Below are positions 1-7,058 of a stretch of DNA of 64,000 nucleotides, one piece after another. Source of the DNA: JALRBM01 sp964477195 (lineage in GTDB: Bacteria; Patescibacteriota; Saccharimonadia; Saccharimonadales; Saccharimonadaceae); the NCBI GenBank assembly GCA_964477195.1, contig CAYZCX010000001.1, forward strand, positions 1 through 64,000. The letters are read 5' to 3'. The translations under genes and the position numbers were made by a program. The notes beneath the pieces are model-generated. The model ran no database searches and was not told the DNA's origin. It saw only the letters and a list, made by a program, of their open reading frames with translations. Positions within the stretch are counted from its first letter, which is position 1. Each line of letters opens with the position of its first letter.

Positions 1-77
1 TGGTACACCCGACAAGATTCGAACTTATGACCTTCGGCTCCGCAAGCCGACGCTCTATCCAGCTGAGCTACGGGTGC
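1..77 (-). tRNA. tRNA-Arg (anticodon GCG)
   Basis: Read on the minus strand this folds as a complete cloverleaf with a 7-bp acceptor stem (GCACCCG with CGGGTGT, closing G-U pair), a GTTCGAATC T-arm and an encoded CCA at 3-1. The anticodon loop is TTGCGGA, giving anticodon GCG for Arg codons CGC and CGU. Most bacteria read these codons with an ACG tRNA edited to inosine by TadA, so a genomically encoded G34 is unusual. The 3' end lies exactly at the window edge. Confidence 0.93.
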
Positions 78-82
78 AAATA

Positions 83-109
83 CGGCGCTGGCCGAAATGA
101 CCAGCGCCG
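83..109. other. 9-bp hairpin between membrane gene and tRNA-Arg
   Basis: CGGCGCTGG and CCAGCGCCG form a perfect inverted repeat around a 9-nt loop. It lies between the stop of the gene at 208-900 and the start of tRNA-Arg, both on the minus strand. No T-run follows on either strand, so it may be a processing or pause structure rather than an intrinsic terminator. The rest of 110-207 shows no gene. Confidence 0.45.
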
Positions 110-207
110 CGTTTCGTGTAACTAGAAGGTACTTTCGGCTACCAATTTGCAGCGAACATGGGTTATTGTACCACGTATATGTATATTGCGGCAATAGATG
201 TCATAGG

Positions 208-900
208 CTAGATTCGTAATTTACGAATGACTTTATCGACAAAATCAAGGTGAAGCGTCAGCATCGGAAGCCGAACACCAAGTTTGTCGACAATTGCTTC
301 GCCAGCGTCTTCAGGAAAGTAGACGACGACACCAGGACGAAAGCGTTTAACAGGGATGAGCATAAGGGAGTATTCTTCTCCATCCCGAATAACACCGAAT
401 CCCTTAAATTCTGAAAACGAATAGAGATGGTCATTGACATGAAGCCCTTGACGACCCAATGTGTAGTCGAGCACTCGCGGAGGTCGATGAGTGTAGACAA
501 TGAGTGCTGCCGCCATGACCGGGATGAGAATGGCAAAAGACAATGAATCCATGAAAAATATCGCCATTGCAACAAGTACTAATACAACAGCACCAAATAT
601 AACAAACCAGAGCATGTTCTTCTCATGGTGAATATACTCTTTTGCCTGCCAATGTACGGGTTGATCGTCCTCTAACTCGAGTGAGTCAGAATCATCATCC
701 ACCTCTGGAGATGTGTCAGATATCGCATCTTGAGTGGCTACAAGGGGGGTGGGGATATCCGCTATAGGCGTCGTAGTGGTATCCGGTGCTAATGAAACCA
801 CAGGGGCGGTTTTTGGTGTATTCGAATCAACAGCATATGGTGCTTGGGAAGGCTGCTCGGAAGGCTTCTGCCAGGTATCATCCTCGTGATTTGGCTGCAT
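208..900 (-). CDS. membrane protein with two TM helices and a PH-like C-terminal domain, unknown function
   Basis: 230 aa. Residues 1-85 are a disordered Pro/Thr/Asp-rich cytoplasmic region. Two hydrophobic helices follow at about 96-116 and 119-137, then a soluble C-terminal domain of about 90 residues. The pattern GLHVNDHLYSFSEFKGF resembles the start of bacterial PH-like domains found behind paired TM helices, but this is inferred by eye. The start is supported by an extended -10 (TGCTATACT) 6 nt upstream, which implies a leaderless mRNA. The function is not recognised. Confidence 0.8.
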   Translation of the reverse strand: MQPNHEDDTWQKPSEQPSQAPYAVDSNTPKTAPVVSLAPDTTTTPIADIPTPLVATQDAISDTSPEVDDDSDSLELEDDQPVHWQAKEYIHHEKNMLWFVIFGAVVLVLVAMAIFFMDSLSFAILIPVMAAALIVYTHRPPRVLDYTLGRQGLHVNDHLYSFSEFKGFGVIRDGEEYSLMLIPVKRFRPGVVVYFPEDAGEAIVDKLGVRLPMLTLHLDFVDKVIRKLRI

Positions 901-906
901 ATTTTC

Positions 907-915
907 AGTATAGCA
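907..915 (-). promoter_or_regulatory. extended -10 promoter, leaderless start for the 208-900 gene
   Basis: On the minus strand TGC-TATACT is followed by 6 nt and then the ATG. That places the expected transcription start at or next to the start codon. No Shine-Dalgarno sequence is present. The geometry matches those upstream of 5139, 5552 and 18375. Confidence 0.55.
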
Positions 916-941
916 TGAGTAGAATAAGAGAAAAGGGAAAT

Positions 942-1409
942 TTATGCATGTATTATGTGCATTTTTGCCGCCACGCTATTAGCACCGGCAAAGAGAGAGC
1001 CACCATTTTGCACAACATTCCTAATAAGTCCGAACATCCCGTCACGATCTGCATAGATTTTTTCAACAAGTTTTCGAGGCGCTTCGCTCTCGGGATCACA
1101 ATGTGAGCTCCAACCTGACATCTCAAGGAGCATTGGTATAAGATCGAGACCTTTTTCGGTAAGAACATAGATTTCTTTTCGTCTATCTGTCGGATGAGCT
1201 TGCTTTTGAATAATTCCTCGCTGCTCAAGATGCGCCAGGCGAGAGGCAAGTATATTTGTGGAGATTCCTTCCTTAGAAGCCAGAAACTCCCCATAGGTAT
1301 GTTTGCCCCAAAAGACGATATCGCGCACAATAAGAAGCGACCACGGATCGCCAAACGATTCGAGGGCGAAATTAACGGGACAATGCGATTTCATATCCGT
1401 ACGTTTCAT
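942..1409 (-). CDS. HxlR-family winged-helix transcriptional regulator
   Basis: About 155 aa with the HxlR hallmarks: an early Cys (CPVNFALE), then GDPWSLLIVRDI, then a winged helix with ISTNILASRLAHLEQRGII and the wing TDRRKEIYVLTEKG. Such proteins are dimeric repressors or activators, often redox- or aldehyde-responsive. It is divergent from the FAD oxidase at 1480, and the 70-bp gap probably holds the shared operator. An in-frame GTG lies 6 nt further upstream. ATG is preferred because TG-A-TATGGT sits close to it, again suggesting a leaderless start. Regulation of the divergent oxidase is inferred from position. Confidence 0.88.
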   Translation of the reverse strand: MKRTDMKSHCPVNFALESFGDPWSLLIVRDIVFWGKHTYGEFLASKEGISTNILASRLAHLEQRGIIQKQAHPTDRRKEIYVLTEKGLDLIPMLLEMSGWSSHCDPESEAPRKLVEKIYADRDGMFGLIRNVVQNGGSLFAGANSVAAKMHIIHA

Positions 1410-1479
1410 ATTCACACCATATCACACTTGCATAATAAAAGTAAACACACTACGGTACGAGATAATCAAAAGGAGAGTT

Positions 1480-2796
1480 ATGGATTCATTAGGCAATCTT
1501 AAAACAAAAATAGCGGGAACCATTGTCACTCCAGAAGACAAAACATATGATGACGCTCGATCAGTATTATTCAAAAAGGGTCGACCGGTTGCCATCGTCC
1601 GCGTCAGTGATGCAAAGGACGTCTCGAGTGCTATCACCTACGCCAAGACCAATAACCTCCTACTATCCGTACGAAGCGGTGGTCATAGCGGCGCCGGCTT
1701 TGGCACAAACGATAACGGTATTGTCATTGATGTATCCGCGTTAAATTCTGTTGATGTTATCGATAAGGACGCGGGCATTGTGCGGATAGGCGCAGGTGCA
1801 CATTGGGTCGATGCAGCCAAGACTCTGCACGAATATGGCTTGGCGCTTTCATCGGGTGACACAACCTCTGTTGGTGCTGGGGGTCTTACTCTGGGAGGAG
1901 GTATTGGGTGGATGGTGCGAAAGTATGGTCTGACAATCGATAGCCTCATTGGTGCCGAGATCGTCACCTCAGATGGAAACATTCTTCACATCGATAAAGA
2001 CCATCACGATGATCTCTTTTGGGCAATTCGCGGTGGCGGTGGTAACTTCGGTGTTGTGACTTATTTTGAATTCAAAGCCCATCCTGTGGGCGACATATAC
2101 GCAGGACATTTCATATACAAGATGACCGATTTAGCATCTGTCATGAAGAAATGGCGTGACAACATGAAGGTTGCCCCCGCCGAACTGACAAGCATGTTTT
2201 TGCTCTTTCCAAGCTTCGGCGGCAACCCACCTATGGCAATGATGCATTTTTGTGTGGCAACCGATAATGAAGAGGCAGCAAAAGTCGCTCTTGCACCATT
2301 TGAACAGATAGGGGAGGTCTCCTCTCGAGAATTACTTCGCAAACCATATTACGAAGTTATCGAGATCGCTCACCCTCCAGAAGGTGTGCGAGTCATTGCT
2401 CATGCTACGTTTATGCAAGATTTTGACGACGATGCTGTCGAGACAATGGTCAAAGAAGGTCTGGGGCATAATCTCATTCTCCAGGTACGCCATGTCGGAG
2501 GTGCAATGAACACCGTCCCTAATGAAGAAACGGCTTTTGCCCATCGCCACAACCAGATTCTTATTGTTTCACCGACTTTTGTAGCGCCAGATGCGACACA
2601 CGAAGAAATCGAAACCGCAGATGCTCCATGGCAACGGATTGCAAAACACGGGAAAGGTTCATATGGCAATCTTTTATCTGAAATGAAAGATATTCACGAA
2701 GTATATCCGTCTCCTACATATGAGCGGCTTCAAATCGTAAAGCGGCAATACGATCCCGACAATCTTTTCAATCAAAACTTCAATATTACGCCCTAA
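1480..2796 (+). CDS. FAD-binding oxidoreductase, BBE-like (berberine bridge enzyme family)
   Basis: 438 aa. It has an N-terminal FAD_binding_4 (PCMH-type) domain with RSGGHS, whose His69 is the family's covalent FAD site. GGLTLGGGIGW follows, and the C-terminal BBE motif is YERLQIVKRQYDPDNLFN. The Cys that gives a second flavin link in bicovalent members (CPTVG) is replaced by Thr/Ser (TTSVG), so monocovalent FAD is expected. The start at 1480 is set by AAAAGGAG 7 nt upstream; the open frame reaches 1303 but that part overlaps the HxlR gene. Such enzymes oxidise alcohols, sugars or alkaloids with O2; the substrate here is unknown. Probably controlled by the divergent HxlR gene. Confidence 0.9.
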   Translation: MDSLGNLKTKIAGTIVTPEDKTYDDARSVLFKKGRPVAIVRVSDAKDVSSAITYAKTNNLLLSVRSGGHSGAGFGTNDNGIVIDVSALNSVDVIDKDAGIVRIGAGAHWVDAAKTLHEYGLALSSGDTTSVGAGGLTLGGGIGWMVRKYGLTIDSLIGAEIVTSDGNILHIDKDHHDDLFWAIRGGGGNFGVVTYFEFKAHPVGDIYAGHFIYKMTDLASVMKKWRDNMKVAPAELTSMFLLFPSFGGNPPMAMMHFCVATDNEEAAKVALAPFEQIGEVSSRELLRKPYYEVIEIAHPPEGVRVIAHATFMQDFDDDAVETMVKEGLGHNLILQVRHVGGAMNTVPNEETAFAHRHNQILIVSPTFVAPDATHEEIETADAPWQRIAKHGKGSYGNLLSEMKDIHEVYPSPTYERLQIVKRQYDPDNLFNQNFNITP

Positions 2797-2817
2797 AGAC
2801 ACGTTTTAAATACCTTC

Positions 2818-4581
2818 CTACAGGAGCGAGAACCAGAAGATTCGCCCTGCAGCCGTATACCCTCCATTGACATTCAATGTCGAAGGAAGCGCACTTTGGC
2901 CAGATTTATAGGCTGACATAATTATTCCCGGTGCGGAGTTGATGAGATCGAGCGAAACCAGGGGAGTAGTTGAGAGAGCCGGATCTGGAGTACCTGTTCC
3001 TGTTGCAAGCATGTCGAGATAAATAAACTCTCCACGAGTGACTGTCACCGACTGAGGAAGTACGACCTCTTTTGGCCCTAGAGAAGCAAGCGAACTTGTG
3101 ACTGTCGCTTCGGTTCGCTTCGTCAAAGCGGTCCGGTCTGTGCCGGTATAGACTGCCATAGTAATAATACGACCAGCCGGGGCAACGACGCGCACATGGA
3201 AACGCAGAGTCGTTGCCGTAAAGGATCGTGAAGCCACCCCACACGAAAACGACTCGTATCCTGTCGAGAGGGTTTCTTGTGAACTACATATCCGTCGCTC
3301 TGCCGACGAGAACTGATCGCCAAAAAATAGCGTATCCGTTCCTACTGGACTTACAGATATTGCTTCGAGATTTGTCACCCGAGTGTCAATAGCCGATACC
3401 TGTGATGTGGTTGCCTTACTGGCTAGGCCCGGTACAAGAGGTGAGTCGGCGGAACCGCCTAAGTCACCGGTAAGCTGGATAACCCCCTTACTACCCGCTG
3501 TCGCATCTGCGGTCGCAGGCAAGGTTGACCATGTCTGGTCTCCACGCAGATAAGTTGTCCCCGAAGCTCCACCTCCTCCAAGGTTGGTGGTCGGAACCTT
3601 TGACGCCCCGTCAAGTGGCGCATAGCCACTTGCTTGACCTTTGGCGGTTTTTACCTCCGCAACTCCACTAATTGCTGTAGCGGCCAGTCCACCACTAACG
3701 ATCTTTGCGTCAGTAACCGTTCCGTCGATAGGTGTGCGCTGATCGGCGAGTCGGGTATCCGTCGTAATCACCACATTCGAGCCACCAGCGGTGAGACCAC
3801 CGGTAAAGTTCTTGGCGCCTGTCACTGTCTCTGAACCCGTTTTGTGAACAACATTCGTATCGTCGGCTTTGTTTGCAAGACCCGGCACAAGCGGAGAATC
3901 AGCAGAACCACCCAAATCACCCGCTAACTGGATAACCCCTTTACTTCCAGCGGTGGCGTCAGCAGGGGCCGGTAACGTTGACCATGTACGATCACCCCGA
4001 AGATAGGTAGAACTCGTCCCGCCAGAACCACCCAAATTTACTGCTGGTACCTTAGATACTCCATCGAGTCCTGCATAACCACTCACTTGGCCTTTGGCGC
4101 TCACCACCTCGGCAGTTCCCGTGACCACAGCGGGACTTAGACCTCCAGAAGTAATCTTGCTGTCAGTGACGCTTCCGTCAGTCGGTGTCCTTGTGTTGCT
4201 TAGGCGTGCGTCATTCGTTGCGACAATTGCTACTCCGGAATGAGTAAGCGCTCCCGTAAAGTCCTTGTCGCCCGTGATTGTTTCGACGCCTGCTTTGTGT
4301 ACCACGGCACCATCACTAGGAATACCTGAAATATCCGAAGCATCCAACACAACCGCCCCACTAGTGTCAGGGCTTTTACCATTGACAAGCTGCACCGAAC
4401 TGTCGGCTTTTGTTTGGGCTTGGGTAGCGACAGTTTTGGCATCAGCAGCATCACTTTTTGCCTGAGTAATATCACCGCTTTTTTTAAGGCTTCCATCTTG
4501 CGCAAGTTCGACGCTTAAGAATTGGTTGAGAACATCACCCCAAGTTCCATCATCATTACCCGGTATTGGAAGACGTGCCAT
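2818..4581 (-). CDS. phage tail-fibre-like repeat protein (orphan)
   Basis: 587 aa. The N-terminus (MARLPIPGNDDGTWGDVLNQ) resembles tail-fibre or structural proteins. The body holds two tandem copies of a 151-aa repeat, with units beginning VHKAGVETITG and VHKTGSETVTG. Each contains SGYA.LDG.SKVP, TYLRGD.TWSTLPA and DLGGSADSPLVPGL. A collagen-like or receptor-binding head follows at about 420-587. No other phage genes lie nearby, no signal peptide is seen, and AGGTGG precedes the ATG. It could be a surface adhesin or a domesticated tail protein. It converges on the oxidase with a 21-nt gap. Confidence 0.72.
   Translation of the reverse strand: MARLPIPGNDDGTWGDVLNQFLSVELAQDGSLKKSGDITQAKSDAADAKTVATQAQTKADSSVQLVNGKSPDTSGAVVLDASDISGIPSDGAVVHKAGVETITGDKDFTGALTHSGVAIVATNDARLSNTRTPTDGSVTDSKITSGGLSPAVVTGTAEVVSAKGQVSGYAGLDGVSKVPAVNLGGSGGTSSTYLRGDRTWSTLPAPADATAGSKGVIQLAGDLGGSADSPLVPGLANKADDTNVVHKTGSETVTGAKNFTGGLTAGGSNVVITTDTRLADQRTPIDGTVTDAKIVSGGLAATAISGVAEVKTAKGQASGYAPLDGASKVPTTNLGGGGASGTTYLRGDQTWSTLPATADATAGSKGVIQLTGDLGGSADSPLVPGLASKATTSQVSAIDTRVTNLEAISVSPVGTDTLFFGDQFSSAERRICSSQETLSTGYESFSCGVASRSFTATTLRFHVRVVAPAGRIITMAVYTGTDRTALTKRTEATVTSSLASLGPKEVVLPQSVTVTRGEFIYLDMLATGTGTPDPALSTTPLVSLDLINSAPGIIMSAYKSGQSALPSTLNVNGGYTAAGRIFWFSLL
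3397..4302 (-). repeat. two tandem 453-bp repeats inside the tail-like gene
   Basis: Two units of 453 bp (151 codons), one starting at 4302 and one at 3849 on the minus strand, share clear DNA and protein similarity through the blocks named in the gene entry. They have diverged by many substitutions, so the duplication is not recent. Confidence 0.75.
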
Positions 4582-4689
4582 ACAGCCACCTCGCTGCCAC
4601 TTTTATTTCAAACTCTGTTTCTATTTAACCATATTGCTTATGAAGCGTGAAGCTTGGCAAGAAAAAATCGAGCAGTAGATGAGGTACTA

Positions 4690-5139
4690 TTAAAATTTTA
4701 GAAGTAGTCTCTCGCGCTGTACTAATGCTTCATCTGCGAGAATCCCGCCCGTGATCGTAATCGGATATTTTTTTGATTTTGACGCTAAGTATTCTGCGGG
4801 AATAGGCAAAGAAGCAGTTTCTTCGGTTTTTGCACCATAATAAGCGGTTGCGACCTTTGCTTTAATCATGCTCGACATACAGGTAGGGCAGGGCTCCGAC
4901 GTGGTATAGAATACATAATCTCTCAGCGAAAGAGTATTCATCTGCTTACATAGGACACGAATAGCATTCACTTCACCATGCGCCGTCGGGTCCATCCTCT
5001 CCTTCACTCGATCATGATCCTTCATGACAATCTCGCCATTCCTCTTAGTGACGACTACAGCGAACGGAGCATTGCCCTCTCTTACTGCCAGTTCAGCCTC
5101 CTCAAGGGCTAGTTTCATTATCTCTTCGTGTTGATGCAT
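4690..5139 (-). CDS. cytidine/guanine deaminase-like nucleoside deaminase
   Basis: 149 aa with the zinc-deaminase signature DPTAHGEVNAIR (His54, Glu56) and EPCPTCMSS (Cys84, Cys87). The family usually has HAE; here it is HGE. DPTAH.E..AIR is closer to guanine deaminase-like proteins than to TadA, and the tRNA-Arg of this window (GCG) would not need TadA. An ATG at 5145 is in frame, but 5139 is preferred because TGC-TATACT lies 7 nt upstream, the same spacing as other leaderless genes here; 5145 would sit 1 nt from the -10. The exact substrate is uncertain. Confidence 0.85.
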   Translation of the reverse strand: MHQHEEIMKLALEEAELAVREGNAPFAVVVTKRNGEIVMKDHDRVKERMDPTAHGEVNAIRVLCKQMNTLSLRDYVFYTTSEPCPTCMSSMIKAKVATAYYGAKTEETASLPIPAEYLASKSKKYPITITGGILADEALVQRERLLLKF

Positions 5140-5146
5140 AGGCATC

Positions 5147-5155
5147 AGTATAGCA
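5147..5155 (-). promoter_or_regulatory. extended -10 promoter of the deaminase
   Basis: TGC-TATACT on the minus strand lies 7 nt before the ATG at 5139. The upstream hairpin at 5160-5189 overlaps the expected -35 position, so this promoter would depend on the extended -10. Confidence 0.5.
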
Positions 5156-5159
5156 AAAC

Positions 5160-5189
5160 GAAAACACTATGCTTTCACATAGTGTTTTC
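5160..5189. terminator. 12-bp palindrome next to a tRNA-Ser 3' remnant
   Basis: GAAAACACTATG and CATAGTGTTTTC pair perfectly around a 6-nt loop. The stem ends in A/T tracts like the two hairpins that follow the intact tRNA-Ser genes (5342-5378 and 6127-6162). It probably terminates minus-strand transcription before the deaminase promoter. Confidence 0.6.
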
Positions 5190-5192
5190 TGC

Positions 5193-5211
5193 TTGGCGGA
5201 GGAGGGGAGAT
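5193..5211 (-). pseudogene. truncated tRNA-Ser 3' end
   Basis: These 19 nt are identical to the 3' end of tRNA-Ser(GCU), positions 5378-5396 including the encoded CCA, and lie 185 bp away. They are followed on the minus strand by a palindrome, as an intact tRNA-Ser would be. Beyond this point no cloverleaf can be drawn. A decayed tRNA copy or the footprint of an integration or recombination at the tRNA 3' end would both explain it. Confidence 0.55.
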
Positions 5212-5225
5212 ATCAGCCGAAGCCT

Positions 5226-5349
5226 CTTCCGTTCGTTCGTAAAAGAAAATGCTTCGCACCTTCTTTTGCTTCGCTCACTACACCGAACTCGCCGCCAAAT
5301 TGCTTTGCAATTTACACGGGAGCTCAAAACTCACCTCAACAAGAAAATA
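5226..5349 (-). repeat. structured non-coding element, copy A (downstream of tRNA-Ser GCU)
   Basis: This 124-nt segment has the same length and plan as copy B at 6011-6134. On the plus strand both run CTTCCG, hairpin 1, CACCGAACTC, hairpin 2, GAAAATA. In copy A hairpin 1 is AAAAGAA/TTCTTTT (5241-5267) and hairpin 2 is AAATTG/CAATTT (5297-5313). The stems differ in sequence from copy B but still pair, which suggests a structured RNA or DNA element. Any open frame across it is a by-product. Confidence 0.6.
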
Positions 5350-5378
5350 GATCAGACATAAAGCCTGATCTATTTTCT
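5342..5378 (-). terminator. terminator-like hairpin after tRNA-Ser(GCU)
   Basis: AGAAAATAGATCAG and CTGATCTATTTTCT form a 14-bp stem with a 9-nt loop directly after the tRNA CCA on the minus strand. The stem itself supplies the A and T tracts. Confidence 0.65.
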
Positions 5379-5471
5379 TGGCGGAGGAGGGGAGATTCGA
5401 ACTCCCGCTACAGATCTCTCCGTACTAACGATTTAGCAAACCGTCCCCTTCAGCCACTTGGGTACTCCTCC
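5379..5471 (-). tRNA. tRNA-Ser (anticodon GCT)
   Basis: A 93-nt class II tRNA with acceptor GGAGGAG/CTCCTCC, an anticodon stem ACGGT/ATCGT closing the loop TTGCTAA (anticodon GCT), a long variable arm, a GTTCGAATC T-loop and an encoded CCA at 5381-5379. It reads AGC and AGU. A hairpin and element copy A follow downstream on the same strand. Confidence 0.95.
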
Positions 5472-5516
5472 GTATTTGCGGCTTGGTTTATTGTAACATA
5501 AAACAGAGGCGAGAGG

Positions 5517-5544
5517 TAGACTTTTTGCCTCATTTTGCTATAAT
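5517..5544 (+). promoter_or_regulatory. promoter of the lone pilin gene, leaderless
   Basis: TAGACT, a 16-nt spacer and TATAAT, with an extended -10 TG (TGCTATAAT). The ATG at 5552 lies 7 nt after the -10, so the mRNA should start at or within 1-2 nt of the start codon. No Shine-Dalgarno is possible. Confidence 0.6.
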
Positions 5545-5551
5545 TATCGTT

Positions 5552-5989
5552 ATGTGGTCTAAGCGCAAAAAGACGAACGGGTCTGTAAAGTTCTTGTTTT
5601 TATTGGGCAGTTTATTTCTCGCCATAGCTTTTTTAGCGACCATTCCTCAGAACTCATTTGCCGCTGTCTTTGACATGAGCATGAGCGACGGCGCCAATTC
5701 TGCACGTGGCGTCGACCAAGCGGCCTCTCTGTTTGGAAGTACGGGCATCTTCACTACTATTAGTAACGTCATGCTTTTTCTTGTCGGTGCTGTCAGTGTC
5801 ATTATGGTGGTCATTGGAGGTCTTCGTTATGTTATTTCGGGAGGGAACACCTCAAATGTCGGCGCTGCAAAAAATACCATCCTCTATGCGATTGTCGGAC
5901 TTGTTATCTCTATTTTGGCGTATGCCGTGATTAATTTTGTTATTGGAAGTTTTGTTCCCGGTGGGGAAATGGGCGGGACTAACGTTTAA
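5552..5989 (+). CDS. VirB2/TrbC-type T4SS pilin-like protein (lone copy)
   Basis: 145 aa. A signal peptide-like N-terminus (basic, then a hydrophobic stretch ending near SFAA) precedes two TM helices around ISNVMLFLVGAVSVIMVVIGGLRY and the AKNTILYAIVGLVISILAYAVINFV block. The loop between them (SGGNTSNVGAAKN) is basic. It is clearly a paralogue of the six pilins at 7672-10046, closest to the 7672 gene, sharing the segment SARGVDQAASLFG / SSKGKDQQAELFG. The ATG at 5552 is chosen over an upstream alternative because the promoter ends 7 nt before it. It is isolated between two tRNA-Ser genes. Confidence 0.85.
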   Translation: MWSKRKKTNGSVKFLFLLGSLFLAIAFLATIPQNSFAAVFDMSMSDGANSARGVDQAASLFGSTGIFTTISNVMLFLVGAVSVIMVVIGGLRYVISGGNTSNVGAAKNTILYAIVGLVISILAYAVINFVIGSFVPGGEMGGTNV

Positions 5990-6010
5990 ATACTTCAGGA
6001 GTAGGATAAT

Positions 6011-6134
6011 CTTCCGCTTGCTCATTCTGATAAAAGTAAACTTTTTCAGAATTTCACGACACTCACCGAACTCACGGTTTGTTTTGCTTTCGCAAAACCC
6101 GCGGGTTTGAACGCCAGTTCCCGCCAAGAAAATA
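6011..6134 (-). repeat. structured non-coding element, copy B (downstream of tRNA-Ser TGA)
   Basis: This is 124 nt, the same length as copy A. Hairpin 1 is ATTCTGA/TCAGAAT (6024-6052), the shared CACCGAACTC block is at 6064-6073, and hairpin 2 is GTTTTGC/GCAAAAC (6081-6098). Outside the shared blocks the sequence differs from copy A while pairing is kept. It lies directly 3' of the tRNA-Ser(TGA) hairpin, mirroring copy A. Region 5990-6162 contains no gene. Confidence 0.6.
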
Positions 6135-6162
6135 GGATGATCGAAGGATCATCCTATTTTCT
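6127..6162 (-). terminator. terminator-like hairpin after tRNA-Ser(TGA)
   Basis: A 16-bp perfect stem (AGAAAATAGGATGATC and its complement) closes on a GAAG loop. The inverted repeat continues to 6121-6168, because CCGCCAAG at 6121 is complementary to the tRNA acceptor 3' end and CCA, giving 22 bp in all. Confidence 0.7.
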
Positions 6163-6252
6163 TGGCGGAGAGAGTGGGATTCGAACCCACGGTACCATTG
6201 CTGGCACGACGGTTTTCAAGACCGTTACCTTCAACCGCTCGGTCATCTCTCC
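6163..6252 (-). tRNA. tRNA-Ser (anticodon TGA)
   Basis: A 90-nt class II tRNA with acceptor GGAGAGA/TCTCTCC, an anticodon stem ACGGT/ACCGT closing the loop CTTGAAA (anticodon TGA), a long variable arm, a GTTCGAATC T-loop and encoded CCA. It reads UCA and other UCN codons by wobble. Its surroundings copy those of tRNA-Ser(GCT). Confidence 0.95.
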
Positions 6253-6288
6253 GTGATTTCCTGGATCATATTAACAGATTAGACTCAT

Positions 6289-6951
6289 TTAGTCGAGAGG
6301 TTGCCTTGCGACGGCTGCCACCCAAACATCCACAGCACCCGCATCGCGACAAAGTCTTGCTGCCGCCTGAAGGGTCGCACCGGTTGTCACAATATCGTCG
6401 ATAATAAGCACTGTCTTTCCTTCGCAATCACCCGAAATAACAAATGTCCGAGCTGCCTGATCGAATCGCTCCCGTTTGGTCTTACCCGTCTGGACAGTTT
6501 TAGCATGTCGTCTAAGTATCCGTCGTACCGGGGTGCGGGAGAGTTTTGCAAGCTGGCGTGCCATAAGCAGGGTATGATCATACCCCCGTTGCCTCACATG
6601 GGATGCGTTCGTAGGAATAGGCACGATCACCACACCTTCAGGAAGTTGGCCTATCTTTTGAGCTAGTAACTCACCGAACAGCACATGAGCAGCATACACA
6701 CGCATAAACTTGTAATCATTTAGGAGTTGATGAAGCTCCTCTGTTCGATCACCGACACACCACGCCCGCGAAAAGTGAGCGTCACAATTTGAGCATACAC
6801 CCGACGAATCCGCAGGTCCTCGGCATAAAATGCATATGACAAATTCTTCGGAGGTGATGTCATATTTACAATTATCACATAAAAGGTGGCCAGTTTTTCC
6901 ACATTTATAACAGAGGTGAGGAGCGAGTATTGAAAGTAGTTTGTCAAACAT
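6289..6951 (-). CDS. comF: ComF family phosphoribosyltransferase-like protein
   Basis: About 220 aa. The N-terminal part has two zinc-finger-like Cys pairs (CYKCGK, CDNC) and a second set (CILC, CSNC). A type I phosphoribosyltransferase domain follows, with the PRPP loop VLIIDDIVTTGAT near the C-terminus. ComF proteins assist DNA uptake and natural transformation, probably acting on incoming single-stranded DNA with PriA and the ComFA helicase. Length matches the family when the start is taken at MFDKLLS. An in-frame ATG at 6999 would add 16 residues not typical of ComF. Presence beside the T4SS locus fits a competent lifestyle, which is inference. Confidence 0.88.
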   Translation of the reverse strand: MFDKLLSILAPHLCYKCGKTGHLLCDNCKYDITSEEFVICILCRGPADSSGVCSNCDAHFSRAWCVGDRTEELHQLLNDYKFMRVYAAHVLFGELLAQKIGQLPEGVVIVPIPTNASHVRQRGYDHTLLMARQLAKLSRTPVRRILRRHAKTVQTGKTKRERFDQAARTFVISGDCEGKTVLIIDDIVTTGATLQAAARLCRDAGAVDVWVAAVARQPLD

Positions 6952-7058
6952 TGTGTTTTTTACGTTTTGCACATTCGTTTTGTTGATTATACCGTACATG
7001 TTAGTTATAATTGAAGAGACTATTTGTCAATAGAGCCTAGAGAAAAGTGGAGGATATC

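Noticed and set aside
2818..4581. Prophage
   Set aside because: Only one tail-like gene is present, with no integrase, terminase, portal or capsid gene nearby.
5169..5501. Open frame of 110 codons across the tRNA-Ser(GCT) region
   Set aside because: It translates the tRNA, its hairpin and element copy A; the peptide RRRGDSNSRYRS is a common artefact of reading through a tRNA.
5158..6252. CRISPR array around the palindromes
   Set aside because: Only three palindromes are present, they differ in sequence, spacing is irregular, and no cas gene is in the window.
6162..6404. Open frame of 80 codons starting at tRNA-Ser(TGA)
   Set aside because: It reads through the tRNA and then antisense to comF; no ribosome site or promoter supports it.
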